The position numbers and the translations under genes were made by a program. Below the pieces are notes generated by a model. That model searched no databases. It saw nothing but the letters and a program-made list of their open reading frames with translations, and was not told where the DNA came from. A stretch of DNA of 64,000 nt from Cannabis sativa (taxonomy: Eukaryota; Streptophyta; Magnoliopsida; Rosales; Cannabaceae), in assembly GCF_029168945.1 (NCBI RefSeq), contig NC_083601.1, positions 22,162,160 to 22,226,159 of the forward strand. The letters are read 5' to 3'. Shown here in pieces: positions 1 through 10,977 of the stretch (its first letter is position 1; every line of letters starts with the position of its first letter).

Positions 1-29
1 CTGTTACCCAGAGCTTTCCTTCAATCTAA

Positions 30-1790
30 ATTGGACTCCGACGGATAACAATAGTAGATCAAGAGGTAAAGAATTTTACCAGCATTATAGAGTTGTGTGA
101 TTATTTTGTTCTAGCATCTCTTAGCATTGATATGATTAATTTGTTGATTGCACAAATCTTAAGTAACTGTAGCATGAAATTTATTTATTTAGTTCATTCC
201 TTACTACTAGTTATTTATCCGACATCAATGATGCTATGGTATATGTGGTAGGGAGCTAGTAATCTAGTTTTGGTAGAATCTGGATTGTAGGAATCATGGA
301 GCAGGAATTCTCGAAGCAGCGATGCCTTCTTGATGGTCTAACTGTAAAATTTTGTGTGCATGCAAAACATTACAACGAAGTAGTTCTAATTTTTTGAATT
401 GAATCATCTTTACGGCAATCTGTACTTGATAACATCCATTTTAACTTTCATTTCTGCTGTGTGAACATGCCAAATTGTGACTTTTTCTTGTTGTTTCTAC
501 TTTCTATTTGTATCAGTTTGACACTTTGGTAAAGTTCTAATTTCATGGTACCATGGTTTTTGTCTCTTTATTCATTGGCTAGAAATGTAGAAGCTGCATT
601 TTCATCTTACAGTACCAAATAACATCAGTTATTTTATTTTTATTTTTGCTTAATAAAAAATAACATGAGGTTTGAGTTTGTTATAATGATTTTTAGGTCA
701 ATTTTATGTATCAAAACAATTAATTTGTGTTACACTTACACCTATCACCTATGACTGGTGATTTTTGTTGAAGGAATGTGTAGTTTTCTGAATCAATTGT
801 GTTACTGTCATGTTTCTTTTCTATGATTACATGATGATATGTAATATACTAAATTTTTTGGAAGCATGTATCATTCTTGATCATCTCTGTGATGCGGAAG
901 TTGTCTTTTAGATTGATAGGAACCACTAGCCTATACGGAAAATATAAGAACAAACCAGCAAGAAAGATAATGAAGTTCATGAAATCTCTCTGTGTTTATT
1001 AAAGAAACAACAAGAACATTACCATAAAAAGTGGTTGGTATTTGAGAGATCACCAGCTCTCTAAACAGCAAATGCTCCACTCTTTTTTGGTTTTTTTTTC
1101 TTAGCCAATGCAGAAGTCAATGCAAAATCTCCATGAACTCCTCCCTCTCCATAGTCCATTCTTATGTACATTTTTCAAACATGTTCACTAACAAACTCCA
1201 TGATCCAAGACCATTATTGCCATACAACAATCTACAGAAATTACTCCAAGTGTCTTGATGACCAACATTACCAACCCAGATTCTCTTATTCTATATGTTA
1301 AACATCTTTAAGGGGGGTATAGTTTTATATGATATCATCAGTATTAAGGTCAAAGATTTCACATTATATTGTGTTTTTTTCTTCTTTTTAATCTGTTATG
1401 AAAGTTTCCCTGTTTCAGCTTGTTGCGAGGAATTCGGTTGCTGCTAATTCAGTATGCAATTTGTGAATTTGTTAAAAAGAAAGATTGAAAACGGGAACAT
1501 TTCAAGTGTGATGTAGCCTCTATGTATACACACTAGGAAAATAAGAATAGAAGTTAGGAGAATTGAGTCAGATAATCAGATAATGACTTGTAATTCTTGA
1601 AAGCTACGGATTCTAGTTTACGTATGTATCATAATAAGACGGTTTGTTTCTTTTTATTCATCATTCGTAGTAAAACATAGATGTGCTGCTCAACTGTACC
1701 ATAATATAATAGTATCCATGCACTGTGATAGATCCATTTTGCTTATGTTCATTTTTCTTTTTTAAACAACAACATTTTTGTTTTATTTTC
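30..1790. other. AT-rich non-coding stretch upstream of the ABCI10 fragment
   Basis: The first 29 bases are the end of an exon (stop TAA at 27-29) that is complete in copy 2. The remainder is AT-rich with no long reading frame I could assign to a gene. It probably contains introns of the ABCI10 fragment, but I could not recognise further exons in it. Confidence 0.5.
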
Positions 1791-1846
1791 CAGTTTTACT
1801 CGTCAAATTACGCAAAGGGTTGCTATTGCTGGTGCTTTAGCTGTCA

Positions 1847-2340
1847 GTTCAAAATCTTAGCAGTGGTCAGAAGCAAAGGGTTGCTATTGCTGGTGCTTTA
1901 GCTGAAGCATGTAAAGTTCTCTTGTTGGATGAGCTTACAACATTTTTGGATGAAACTGATCAGGTATAAATCTATGTTGAATGTAGTGTCATGGCCTGTT
2001 ATAATATGTCCATGTTCTGGTCTTAGTTAACAGGTAGCTCAGTTTAGTGCTCTCTTCATACATGGTCTTAATCTTCATATATGACCAAATCCTTTTACGT
2101 GTGTTATTTATTATTTTTTTATGACACCAGCTTGGGGTAATCAAAGCAGTAAGGAACTCTTTAGATAGTTCCGAAGAGGTTACAGCATTATGGGTGACAC
2201 ATCGCTTGGAGGAGCTTGAGTATGCAGATGGTGCAGTCTATATGGAAGATGGGAGAGTTGTCAAGCATGGAGATGCAAAAACCATTTTGGAATTCATTAA
2301 AGGCAGGCAATCAGCATATATCAAACAAATCAATTCTTGA
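1847..2340 (+). pseudogene. ABCI10: ABCI10 C-terminal exon fragment, copy 1
   Basis: Two coding exons are visible: 1847-1963 and 2131-2340, with GT donor and AG acceptor at 1964 and 2130. The first encodes an ABC signature motif (LSSGQKQR) followed by Walker B (KVLLLDE). The second encodes the H-loop region (ALWVTHRLEELEYADGAVY) and ends in SAYIKQINS and a TGA stop. This matches the C-terminus of plant ABC transporter I family member 10, the chloroplast ATPase of an ECF-type transporter. Walker A, the Q-loop and the transit peptide are absent, so this is a gene fragment and not a gene. A 32-bp piece of the exon (1873-1904) also occurs just upstream at 1812-1843. All neighbours are transposon or fragment DNA, which fits a captured or duplicated relic. 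The family identification is firm; expression is unknown. Confidence 0.85.
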
Positions 2341-2711
2341 TTAAAAATTTGGCTCTCCTGCTATTTAAAGTCACTGTTTTCTGGTAAATATTTATAGACA
2401 TTTTACCATAGTTTTGTGAATATTTATAGATTCTTTACTGTTCTGGTATATTTTTTTTTCTTCATGCTGTTGATTTCCTGCTTTTCTTTCCCTAGGTCTT
2501 CATGTTTTTCGAATCACCTGGGGCATGCGTACCTTAGCGTAACTAGCTTTAATGCCACTGTGTTGATCATAGATCAGCTTTCATTGTAGAGTTAAAATCA
2601 GGGAAAAGACTTTGAAATTCAACCCTTGTTTTTCATGTCCTCTAGTTAAACCAAGTCCCTTTATGTAGACTGTTAATTGAGTAATTTCTTTTCATGTTGT
2701 TGTTGGTTTAG

Positions 2712-2959
2712 GTGTTGACCTTCAGAACCCAACAGCCCTTATTGCAGCCGAATACCTTGATCTGGTCAATTACACACGAAGAGTGTTGTGGGAGTCTACA
2801 CTAATGGCATCACAAGAGGGCTCAATCTATTGTATAGCAAATAAAATGTTTGGTGAAGTACTAACAGAATTGGTCGGATATAAGCCAACATCTAAGATTT
2901 ATTTGATTTTTTTAGATTTGTCTATGTTATATATTTTAAATTATGTTAGATTATGTTAG
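2712..2959 (+). pseudogene. Unidentified exon fragment, copy 1
   Basis: After a plausible acceptor (TTTAG at 2707-2711) one frame stays open for 82 codons to TAG at 2957. It begins VDLQNPTALIAAEYLDLVNY and continues as ordinary-looking protein to about codon 62 (LTELVGYKPTSK). Beyond that it becomes AT-rich and low in information, which suggests the exon edge was lost. I do not recognise the family. It lies 370 bp downstream of the ABCI10 stop in the same orientation and may be a further captured fragment. Copy 2 is at 24867-25114. Confidence 0.4.
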
Positions 2960-3159
2960 AGATTTTGTATTATCAACAATTTACTAATTGTATGTATATA
3001 TAAGTTATTAATTCTATTAAAGTGAGTTTAAATATTTTAATAATAATTTTTTTAATAATTCTACAAATATATAATTAGAAATTTGCATTACTAGAATAAT
3101 TAAAATTAAATATTAAATATAAATTTGGTTGAAAAATCACATACAATTCAATTTAAATT

Positions 3160-3502
3160 TATTTTGCAACAAAATTTCAGTAGCAGAATTATTATATTTT
3201 TAAGTACTAAAGTTGTATTTGTTACCAATTTTAAGGTGATTTGCTACTAAAATGTAGTACTAAAAAAGTTTTAGTAGTCTTTCAAAGTAATTATTTTGCT
3301 ACTAGATTTGATATTTTTTGCTACAAAAATATTAGTAGCAAATTTGCTACAAATTGCCTTGGTAGCAAAAAACTTTCAGCAACGGAGTATTAGCTACGAA
3401 GTAGCCACCAAAAAAAGTTAGTAGCAAAAAGTATATTAGCTACTAAATAGGCATTATTTGCTACCAATTTTTTTGTAGCTGAATATCCATTTTTTTGTAG
3501 TG
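3160..3502. mobile_element. CACTA-like transposon terminus, copy 1
   Basis: The segment ends with TTTTTTTGTAGTG, the reverse complement of a CACTACAAAAAA terminus. The preceding 300 bp repeat short motifs in both orientations (TTTGCTAC and GTAGCAAA), as expected of subterminal transposase-binding repeats in CACTA (En/Spm) elements. I could not find the opposite CACTA end on the left, so the element is either truncated or the end is degraded. It encodes no transposase. Confidence 0.55.
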
Positions 3503-3662
3503 TTTATCTTTACTTTTTTTACACAACAATTTCACACCTATTGTTGCAGGCTTAGAAACATTGGTTTTTTTTCACAAAAAGAGATGGAGAAGAGGAGGAA
3601 CGGGTGATAACTATTGATATGGAATTTGATATACGAAAAAAAAAACAATAAATAAAAAAATT

Positions 3663-4821
3663 TGTTAATTCCATTTTTGGCATATTTAATTGACAAAAAT
3701 ATTTTATTATTCTTTGTATAATTTCGGTTGGTATACTTTAATATGGTTTCCTATTTGGTGTATTCAAACTTAAAAGGAAAGTTGTCTAGCTTTCCTATTT
3801 TTGGAAAAAAGGTAAAAATTGTAAGTTTGGTTACCCATTTCGTTTTTATCTAACCAGCTGTGTAAATTATCTGATCTTGTGTTGAGTTTCCCATTTTCTC
3901 AGATTAGATTTCCTGAAGAGAAAACCGGAGCTAAACTTTCCTTTTCTATAAAAGGAAAGTTGTAGTTACTGCCCACGATTTTGTAGGTACAGAAACGGAA
4001 ATTCCTGGACTGATTGAAGAATTATTTTAGGGAAGTTTCTAGTGGGTTGAGGTCTTGTTCAGACCGAATGTAAGCTGTCTATGAGATGTATATTCATTAT
4101 AAATACATCTTATAGTAGCTAGGTTTTGCATCTCTTTCACACACTTAGAATTGTATTCATATCTTAAGGAAAGAGTGTCTTTGTTTTGTAGAGAAGAGTT
4201 GTTCTACGCTTACTCTGTTTATTTGTTGTTTGTATTGTCTTGAGTCTGTATTCAAGTCTACAACGAAGAAGAACATCAGTGCACCTTCGGGAGAAGGGTT
4301 TTACAAGCTTTCGGGAGATTGCTTTTGAAGTCTTGCATCGGGATGATACAAGCACACAACCTTCGGGAGATGGTTGTATAGGCTTTTGGGAGATAGCCTT
4401 TAAGCCTTGAATCGGGAGGATTCAAGCACTCTTCAAGGTGATCGAAGGGAGTTCGAGCTCTTGGAGTTTTATCAAGATTCGGTTAGTAGGTGGAATACAT
4501 CAAGCTTGCGGCATACAATAAAAGGGAGTCTATTTATGCATAAGTCAATTACTTTGTATTTTTGATACCGATCTAATGAATCTTATCTCTGGGCGTGGCC
4601 CCGTGGACTAGTAACAATCTGAAAGGATTGTTGAAACCACGTACAAAAATCTTGTGTGTTTTTACTTTTATGCACTGTTTGTTTTTCTGGGTTTCTCTGG
4701 AGTTATAGAGTTGTATTCTGGAACTACAGAAAACTGTTTTCAGTACCAGTTTTATTATTCCGCATTTAATTAATCATTTAATTAAATAATCAAACTGGGA
4801 ATATTAAAATACGGAATTTCA
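3663..4821 (+). mobile_element. Solo LTR of the Sirevirus-like Copia family, copy 1
   Basis: This is the same sequence, in opposite orientation, as the two LTRs of the complete Copia element at 53198-62809. It starts TGTTAATTCC and ends GGAATTTCA. A 5-bp direct repeat AAATT flanks it on both sides (3658-3662 and 4822-4826). No internal region is present, so it is a solo LTR left by recombination between two LTRs. Small open frames inside it have no coding value. A cluster of hairpins with CGGGAG-type loops lies at 4283-4426. Confidence 0.95.
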
Positions 4822-5757
4822 AAATTGTAGAATGGAGCTTCAATTGTAGTTAGAGATTGTAATGGAATAATTTTTAGGTGAAAATCATTGTTTTGATCGT
4901 GCTGAAATAAATCAAAATGAAATCTGGAAAAAAAGTATAGCAAAGAGAAGGAAAAAGGTTGAGTGTCATTGTAGATGAATAACATCATCAATGCATGCAT
5001 GATGTGTGCAATATGGTATTTTGGTAAATAATTTTTTTTATTTAGTTAGTTTATCGAAACTTGTGAAAGTATATTTGTAATATAAGTTAATATTTGTATT
5101 TTTTATGTAAATTATATTTTATTGATTATTTAAAAGATAGAGAAGAGAAATCATTGTGAGTGCTCTAATAATTAATAGTACATTTTTTGGTACATGTGGA
5201 TATGTCGGAGTATTAAACAAAAAAATATTTTAAAACATTTATAATATAAGAATTTTTTAAAAAAATTGGGTATTTTTAAAAAATAATTATATATCTTCTT
5301 TTTCAAAAAAATATGGTGATAAAATTTTGAAATATACATATTTTTAAAAAAGGCTTTTTTTTTTTTTTTTTTTTTTTTATAAATATGGAATTTCTTAAAT
5401 GCATTTTGAAAATATATGGATATTTAATGAAAAAACTTAAAACCTAGGAAAAAAAAAATAAAAAACTTAAAAAATGGAAAAAATAGAATACCTATAAAGG
5501 ATATTTCCATTTATAAAATTCAAACCCAAAATATCCAAATTCACCTATTCTCTATATCGTGCGATTCTTTCTTCTTCTCCTCTGATTTATCTTCGATTTC
5601 TTTCCTTCTCCTCTGATTTTTATTTGATTTCTTTCATTCTCCTTTGAGGTGATTATCATTCATCATCTTATTGTTCATGCTCCTACTGGCGATGAAGAAA
5701 ATCAATAAAATTTGAAGTCAAAATAGACAAAGGTAAAAAACTATTGAATTTGATTAC
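4822..5757. other. AT-rich gene-free stretch, possible 5' part of a Mutator-like element, copy 1
   Basis: Very AT-rich, with long A and T runs, including an uninterrupted T-tract around 5350-5380. Near 5560-5650 there is a pyrimidine-rich region with repeats of TCTCCT and TTTCTT. No gene is recognisable. The equivalent of this stretch in copy 2 (26977-27908) directly precedes the Athila insertion and may be the left part of the element whose transposase tail lies at 42481. Confidence 0.4.
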
Positions 5758-7278
5758 TGATAACTCTAAGATTTAGAGTTATTTTCATATCTTTAAGCTT
5801 GAATTTAATGTGAATTGTAGAGCAATTAATGTCTATACTATGTAATTGTGTTTAGTTTGTTGTGTCTTTGTAATAAATGGAAGTGTGTGTGTGTTAGTAA
5901 GTGTTAAATAGACTTATGTTATTGTTTTTATGTGTTTTAAGCAGAAAAAATACAAGAATAGGTATTTGGAAATATTTGGGACAAGGAGAAAAAGGAGCAG
6001 AAAAATGATCATTGCTGACTGGCATTGCTATAGCAATCATCGCGTAGCAATTTGTCAGCCCAGTAAGTTTATTTTGGCAGATAGTCCAGCTGGCTTTAAT
6101 GAAAAGAAAAACGAGCTGAGGTGGCGGAATTTGGCTATTGACTCATCAAACATGTGGAAAATGAAGGACAAGTGGGTGGTGACTTGGATTTCCAATTAGG
6201 GTAAACTTTGGTACCCTAATTGGGGGGCAAGAAGGAAAAGAGGAGGATAATAGATATGGGGGCTGCACTTTGAAAGAGGAGTACGAAAATTACAGCAGAA
6301 AAATAGAAAAGTACAGAGAAAGAGAGTACAAAGAAGAAGAAGATTGAGAAGAGGGAGAAGAAGGCAACTTCCAAAGAAAGGATTTGAGCTCACCACTCAT
6401 TTCTCTTGCTCTCCACTTCATTTTGTATCATTTTCTCCTCTCTAATTTGCTCTTTAACTCCATGAACAATTTATTTTCTGGTTTTTTGTTTTTAATTTCA
6501 GCTATGAACTAAACTCTTTGAGATTTGGGTGGTTATGAACCCTTGTATGGACTAGTGTTCTTATTTTGCAATGATGAAGCAATCTTGTCTTAGTTCAATT
6601 AGTTGTGATGAAATGTTGAATGAATGTTAATTTTTGGCCATTTTTAACATTTAGCAAGCTAGATCTTACTTGGAAAAGCAAGACCTAGTTGAACCCCTCT
6701 AATTGATGCATGATTTTTACCTTTTCTTTTAGGTATTAATTAGTAGTGAAATAGGAATATTTTGCTACCATGCATAACTAAAGATTTGATATTTTATTGG
6801 ACTATTTGTGATCTAATCTGATGTAGGATTGCATTGTTGAGATTATGAATAGTATATTGCAAGTTTTGGAAAAAGCTTGCTGGTTTTTTTTGAAATTTGT
6901 TAACTCTGCCAGGATTGTTGAGTCATTGCTGGGTCATTGCTGTATCAACTGGGACATACAAGTGGAAATTAATCACCCAAGTCTAATTTCCAAATCTGAA
7001 ATTACCACCATTTTAATTACTTTTAGCTTCTCATTTTTAGTTTATTTAGCTTAAAAAGTTAATTCTCAAGTTTAGAATCAAGGCTATAAATTTTTCTCGT
7101 GCATTAATGTGTGACTTTATTTTATTTTTATTTGAAATTCTTGGAATTACTTTTAGTTGATTTAACATTATTTAGTAAAAAGTCCCTGTGGAGACGAACT
7201 TTGATTACTTATCATTGTATTACTTGTTTGTGATTGTGTACACTTGCGCAATTATAAAGCAATATAATTTTCACAACA
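5758..7278 (+). mobile_element. Athila-type 5' LTR, copy 1
   Basis: It starts TGATAACTC and ends TTTTCACAACA, 1521 bp, nearly identical to the LTRs at 27909-29428 and 39483-41003. The five bases before it (ATTAC, 5753-5757) equal the target-site duplication of the complete element, so this is a duplicate of the same insertion and not an independent one. No 3' LTR follows, because the element is cut at 7679. Confidence 0.95.
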
Positions 7279-7285
7279 AGTTTTT

Positions 7286-7303
7286 TGGCGCCGTTGCCGG
7301 GGA
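7286..7303 (+). promoter_or_regulatory. Primer binding site of the Athila element, copy 1
   Basis: TGGCGCCGTTGCCGGGGA lies 7 bp after the LTR end. It is the usual PBS of Athila-type Gypsy elements, complementary to a tRNA 3' end (commonly tRNA-Asp). Confidence 0.85.
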
Positions 7304-7407
7304 CTTTAAGTTCTAAATTTTGTTTTATCAACTAATTGACATTCTAAGAATTTTTTGTGCTTCTAATCTTGCTGGTTTGTCTTTGAAATCTCAGGTATCT
7401 ATAGTGT

Positions 7408-7679
7408 ATGCACCAACAAGAGGACTTTGAACTTGCTCCTATTGATCCCGAGATTGAACGCACATTCCGAAGAAGAAGAAGGGTTCAAAAGGCTAAGGGC
7501 CGAGACATCATGGCTGAAAATTTTGATGATGATGGGGTTGCTCCACAAATTGTTAATCCCATCATATTGGCAGATGATCGAGCAAGGGCTATAAGGGAGT
7601 ATGCAGCCCCCATGTTTAATGAGCTCAATCCAGGCATTGTGAGGCTTGAAATACAAGCACCGCAGTTTGAGCTCAAGCC
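7408..7679 (+). pseudogene. Truncated Athila gag, copy 1
   Basis: ATG at 7408 opens a frame identical, apart from an amino-acid change near residue 80, to the first 91 residues of the 631-residue gag at 29558. The homology ends after codon 90, and the joined sequence soon meets a stop (7708-7710). The core gag domain and the zinc knuckle are missing. The gag start codon follows a leader of about 130 bp after the LTR, as in the intact copy. Confidence 0.9.
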
Positions 7680-7797
7680 TCTAGGGTTTCTCTCTAGGGT
7701 TTCTCTCTAGGGATTCTCATGTGACACGTGTCCGGAGGGGGCCTCTTTCCAGCGGTTAGGGGACCCCCACTCCCTTTTTCTTGATTTAGGGTTTGGT
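7680..7797 (+). promoter_or_regulatory. Telo-box-rich leader in front of the antisense ORF
   Basis: Directly after the junction the motif CTAGGGTTTCTCT is repeated in tandem (about 7680-7712), followed by a GC-rich stretch. AAACCCTA telo-boxes are frequent near plant transcription starts, so this may be part of the promoter or 5' leader of the antisense ORF. That role is inferred. It is also where the element was broken. Confidence 0.35.
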
Positions 7798-10700
7798 ATG
7801 GGACCTAACTGCTGGAATTTTCTTTTTCCTTTTTTGTTTTTCTCAGAACACAAAATGTCTGCTTCTGGCTCAAAATCTTCGAAGAAGAAAGGAAAAAATA
7901 TGGCCACGCTGGAGGAGGTTTCTCTGGGACCCGTTGCCCAGGAGGGGTATAAATCCCGTGCGACTGGTTGGGAAGCGGCCGAGCTTCGATCCACCCTGAC
8001 TTGTCCTCACCAGCTGGAGAACATTATTAATGTTGCTGGGATCAAACCCTCCACCTCAGGGACCTTTCACCGGCCTCCTCGTGACTCGGAGACGCCTAAC
8101 CATAACTATGACGGCTTCGGGGCTTGGAGTCAGACCCATCTGATGGCCGGTGCCATGCTCCCGCTCCAAGATTACTTTGTTAATTTCCTTGTATTTGTCG
8201 GCCTTGCGCCATACCAACTTATTCCTCAAGCTTACCGCCTGCTTTCAGGCTTATTTATTTTTTACACCGCCCGTGGCTGGGGATCTCCTAGCCCGGCGGA
8301 AATTTTATATTTCTATGAACTTGTATCCGTCCCCAAGAAAGGGGACAAACTTAAGGATGGTTTTTATGGGTTCCGGATCCACCCTGCTAACGAGGGGGTG
8401 GTTCCGTATAATAGGCAGACTCACGTTAAGGAGTACCGCCACCGCTTTTTCTTTTCGTCCGGGTTCAGGGCCGTGGACCACCCGGAGCTTCTCACGGAGT
8501 GGGTGCGGATCCCACCTTACCAGCGGACGCTTCCCACTCAGGCTTTTCTTCAAAGGGCCCAAGCCTTCGCCTCCTATGACCATGCCGATCTTGATGTTGG
8601 GGGCCTAGTCACCACAGAGAATTGTAGGAAGGCCAAACTTATCCTTTCTCACCAATCCGTGGATGACTCCAACCTCTCACGGGTCATCTGCCCCAATGTG
8701 AGGGCGCCGGTTGCGGAGAAGGCCTTCCGGGATGAGCTTATTGCTACGACAGAGAAGAAGTACCAAGATTATCTCTACCGGAAGGCCCAGGAGAAGGCGT
8801 ACTCTAAGGCCCAGGCTGCCTCTGGGAGAGGGCTTCGCGTGGGGAGTCCGGTGGTGCGAAGGAGCCAAGCCATTGGCGGGAAGTCCGAAGCTAAATTTTT
8901 TGACAAGATACTTCAAGAAGAGATTGGGGATCGTCCCGCCGGGAGGCCCCTTCGTCTTGAAGATTCTTCCGAGAAGCAGACTTCCCGGCCACAGCCTTTA
9001 GCCCCCGAACCAAACTCGGGTGCTCCCGGTGCTAGCACTTCCGGTGCCGGCGGTAAGTCTCCCTTGATAATTCGCTATGTTCCTTCCGTTGATGAATACA
9101 CCAGTCATAGGCCCGTAGGGTTCGACGAGCGTCTTTGTAGATTTAAGATGCCGTTGACCCGGTGGGGGGATCGTTTGAAGGAATTTTATTTTACGAACTT
9201 AGGAGATTACCTAGGCCGGTCCCGGATGGCCTCCGGCCCTCCGGAACCTATTCCCTTAGGTCCATCAGCTTACATAACGTCCAGCTGGTTTCGGCCCTCG
9301 GACAGTTATCTCGGAGATGACGCCGCCAGCATTAAAGTACAGGACTTTGCTAGGGTTAGGAAGTTCGGGTAGGAGTAGCTTATTTGCTGTATCTTGTATA
9401 AGCGGTCCCTCACGGACTTCTAACACTTGCTTATTTTTTGAAACAGGTATCTCTATGGATGCCATCCTGGAACAGCTCGCCGGGGTTCATACTCCCGTGG
9501 CTCCTCCGGCCTTCATCCCCTCTCCCCCGGCCCCTTCCTTGAAGGTTTCTTCTGGCGCTCCCCCCGAAACCATTGACTTAGTGGATGACGAGGAGGTGCT
9601 TCCGGGAGAAGGTCAAGGGAAAAGGTGGGACTTCTCAGAGGAAGCCGTTGAGGGTGCAGGAGAGCCTCAAGCCCTTCCGGAGGTAGCAGAGGAGGACGAG
9701 GAGGAGCCTGAAGCGGCTCTGATTCGCAAGCGTAAGGGCAAGATGGTTGCCCAAGACGAGCCGAAGAGGCCTCGGAGAGCCGACACTCCTGCCCATGGCC
9801 TAGACGGCGGGGTCTCCCCGATGGAGGAAAATCCTGCTCCTCCCCACATCGAGCTTACCCCGATTCCGGGGGACGAGGTGAGGCAAGAGCTTCGCATAGC
9901 CAAACACAACTATACTATGGATGAGTACTCCCGGGGGTATGCTGAAGTGGAGGCCCTTAGGAGGATTCTGCGAGCTGAGGTTGAGGCGAGCATCAACCAC
10001 CCGGAATACCAGGATCCGTGGGACGTTAATCTGGACCCCTTATCGGACTGGTTTCGTCGCTTCCTAGGGCCTACCTTGGCTCCTTTTGCCGCGGAGATGA
10101 CCGGCGAGTTCGCTTCTTAGCTCACCCGTTGCGCGCCCAAGCGGTTTGCCACTTGCGCTTCCCTGAACTCCATCTTCCAGGTCCAGGTTCTCAGCCATTC
10201 TCTCACGGTGGTAAGTACTTTGCAATTTTCGCGTTTCCTTTTGTTGTTTGTATTTTGTTTTCCTCCTTTGAGAAATTTTTCCTTATACTTCGTTATGGTT
10301 CAGCTTGCTGCTGAGGCTGGCCGCCTCTCCAAGAACATCATAAACCAGGCTTCACTCTGTCCGACTTTGGGGACATGAATGACGTCAGGAAGGTCCTCCA
10401 GGACCTCACAGCGGAGAGGCAAATCTACCAGGAGGCTGCCGAGCGCCAGGAGGCAGCGGCCAAGGCCAAGGAAGAGGAGGCCAAACGGAGGGAGGCTCAG
10501 GCGGAGGCCATGATCCGGGACGAGGCTCAGCGGAGAGACAGGATGGAGGCCCATCACCAGGAGGAACTAAGGGCTCAAACCGAGGCTGCTGAGAAGGCCA
10601 GGCGAGATCTCCGGGAGGCCAGGGAGGCTCTGGATGAAATGGTCGTCAAGGTGAGATCTTTAGAGGAGACTCACCAGTCGGACATTGAGTCCAAGGCCGT

Positions 10701-10977
10701 TCTAGCTGCGGAGTTGAAGGAGCTTAGGGATTTCAAAGAACAATCCACCAGGAAGGCCAAGAGGGCCGAGCTCCTTTCTCCTGTTTCCTGCGCCCGGTGC
10801 CCGAAGCGCTTTGATGATGGTGTCTATATGGCTTGGGCCACCAATGATCAAAGTATCAAGCTTACTTTTTATCCCAAACCCGAGGAGATGATTGCCAGAT
10901 TTCGGGAAAAGAAGAAGAAGCTTGATGCCGCGCTTGAGGCACGGATTGGACCTCGTCTTCCTTCGCGGGCTGACTGA
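7798..10977 (+). pseudogene. Tat antisense ORF (Transposase_28-like, putative gypsy-type transposon protein)
   Basis: Three open segments form a broken gene. Segment 1 (7798-9372; likely start at 7855 or the in-frame ATG at 7798) holds the conserved domain of plant 'putative gypsy type transposon' proteins: VSLGPVAQEGYKSRATGW, then LQDYFVNFLVFVGLAPYQL and a hydrophobic stretch. Segment 2 (about 9447-10120) is acidic, with a basic nuclear-signal-like patch KRKGK and PKRPRR. Segment 3 (10375-10977) is a long Glu/Ala/Arg-rich coiled coil. Likely introns are 9369-9446 and 10211-10303, both GT-AG. Breaks: splicing the first intron does not keep frame, an in-frame TAG lies at 10118-10120, and there is a frameshift near 10350. 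Its role in the element is unknown. It runs convergent to pol. Confidence 0.7.

Larger units (their letters stand above)
1..7679. repeat. 7.7-kb duplicated segment, copy 1
   Basis: This block aligns almost base for base with 22155-29829 (offset 22150-22155). It carries the same order of parts: ABCI10 exons, CACTA-like end, solo LTR with TSD, AT-rich stretch, Athila LTR and gag start. The two copies differ by scattered SNPs and small indels; the poly-T near 5350, for example, is longer here. Identity stops abruptly at 7679/7680 inside the Athila gag, where copy 2 continues as intact gag and copy 1 switches to Tat-element sequence. The left end cannot be judged: base 1 already lies inside the last exon of the unidentified gene seen whole at 22122-22183, so the repeat probably extends beyond the window. 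Confidence 0.95.

Noticed and set aside
4164..4355. 63-codon minus-strand frame, also at 26319-26510
   Set aside because: Lies wholly inside a Copia LTR and antisense to it; an LTR is non-coding.
6196..6396. Leu/Phe/Cys-rich frame repeated in all three Athila LTRs
   Set aside because: Antisense product of a purine-rich LTR stretch.
7680..7712. Interstitial telomere repeat
   Set aside because: The units are CTAGGGTTTCTCT, not TTTAGGG; better read as telo-box motifs of a promoter or leader.
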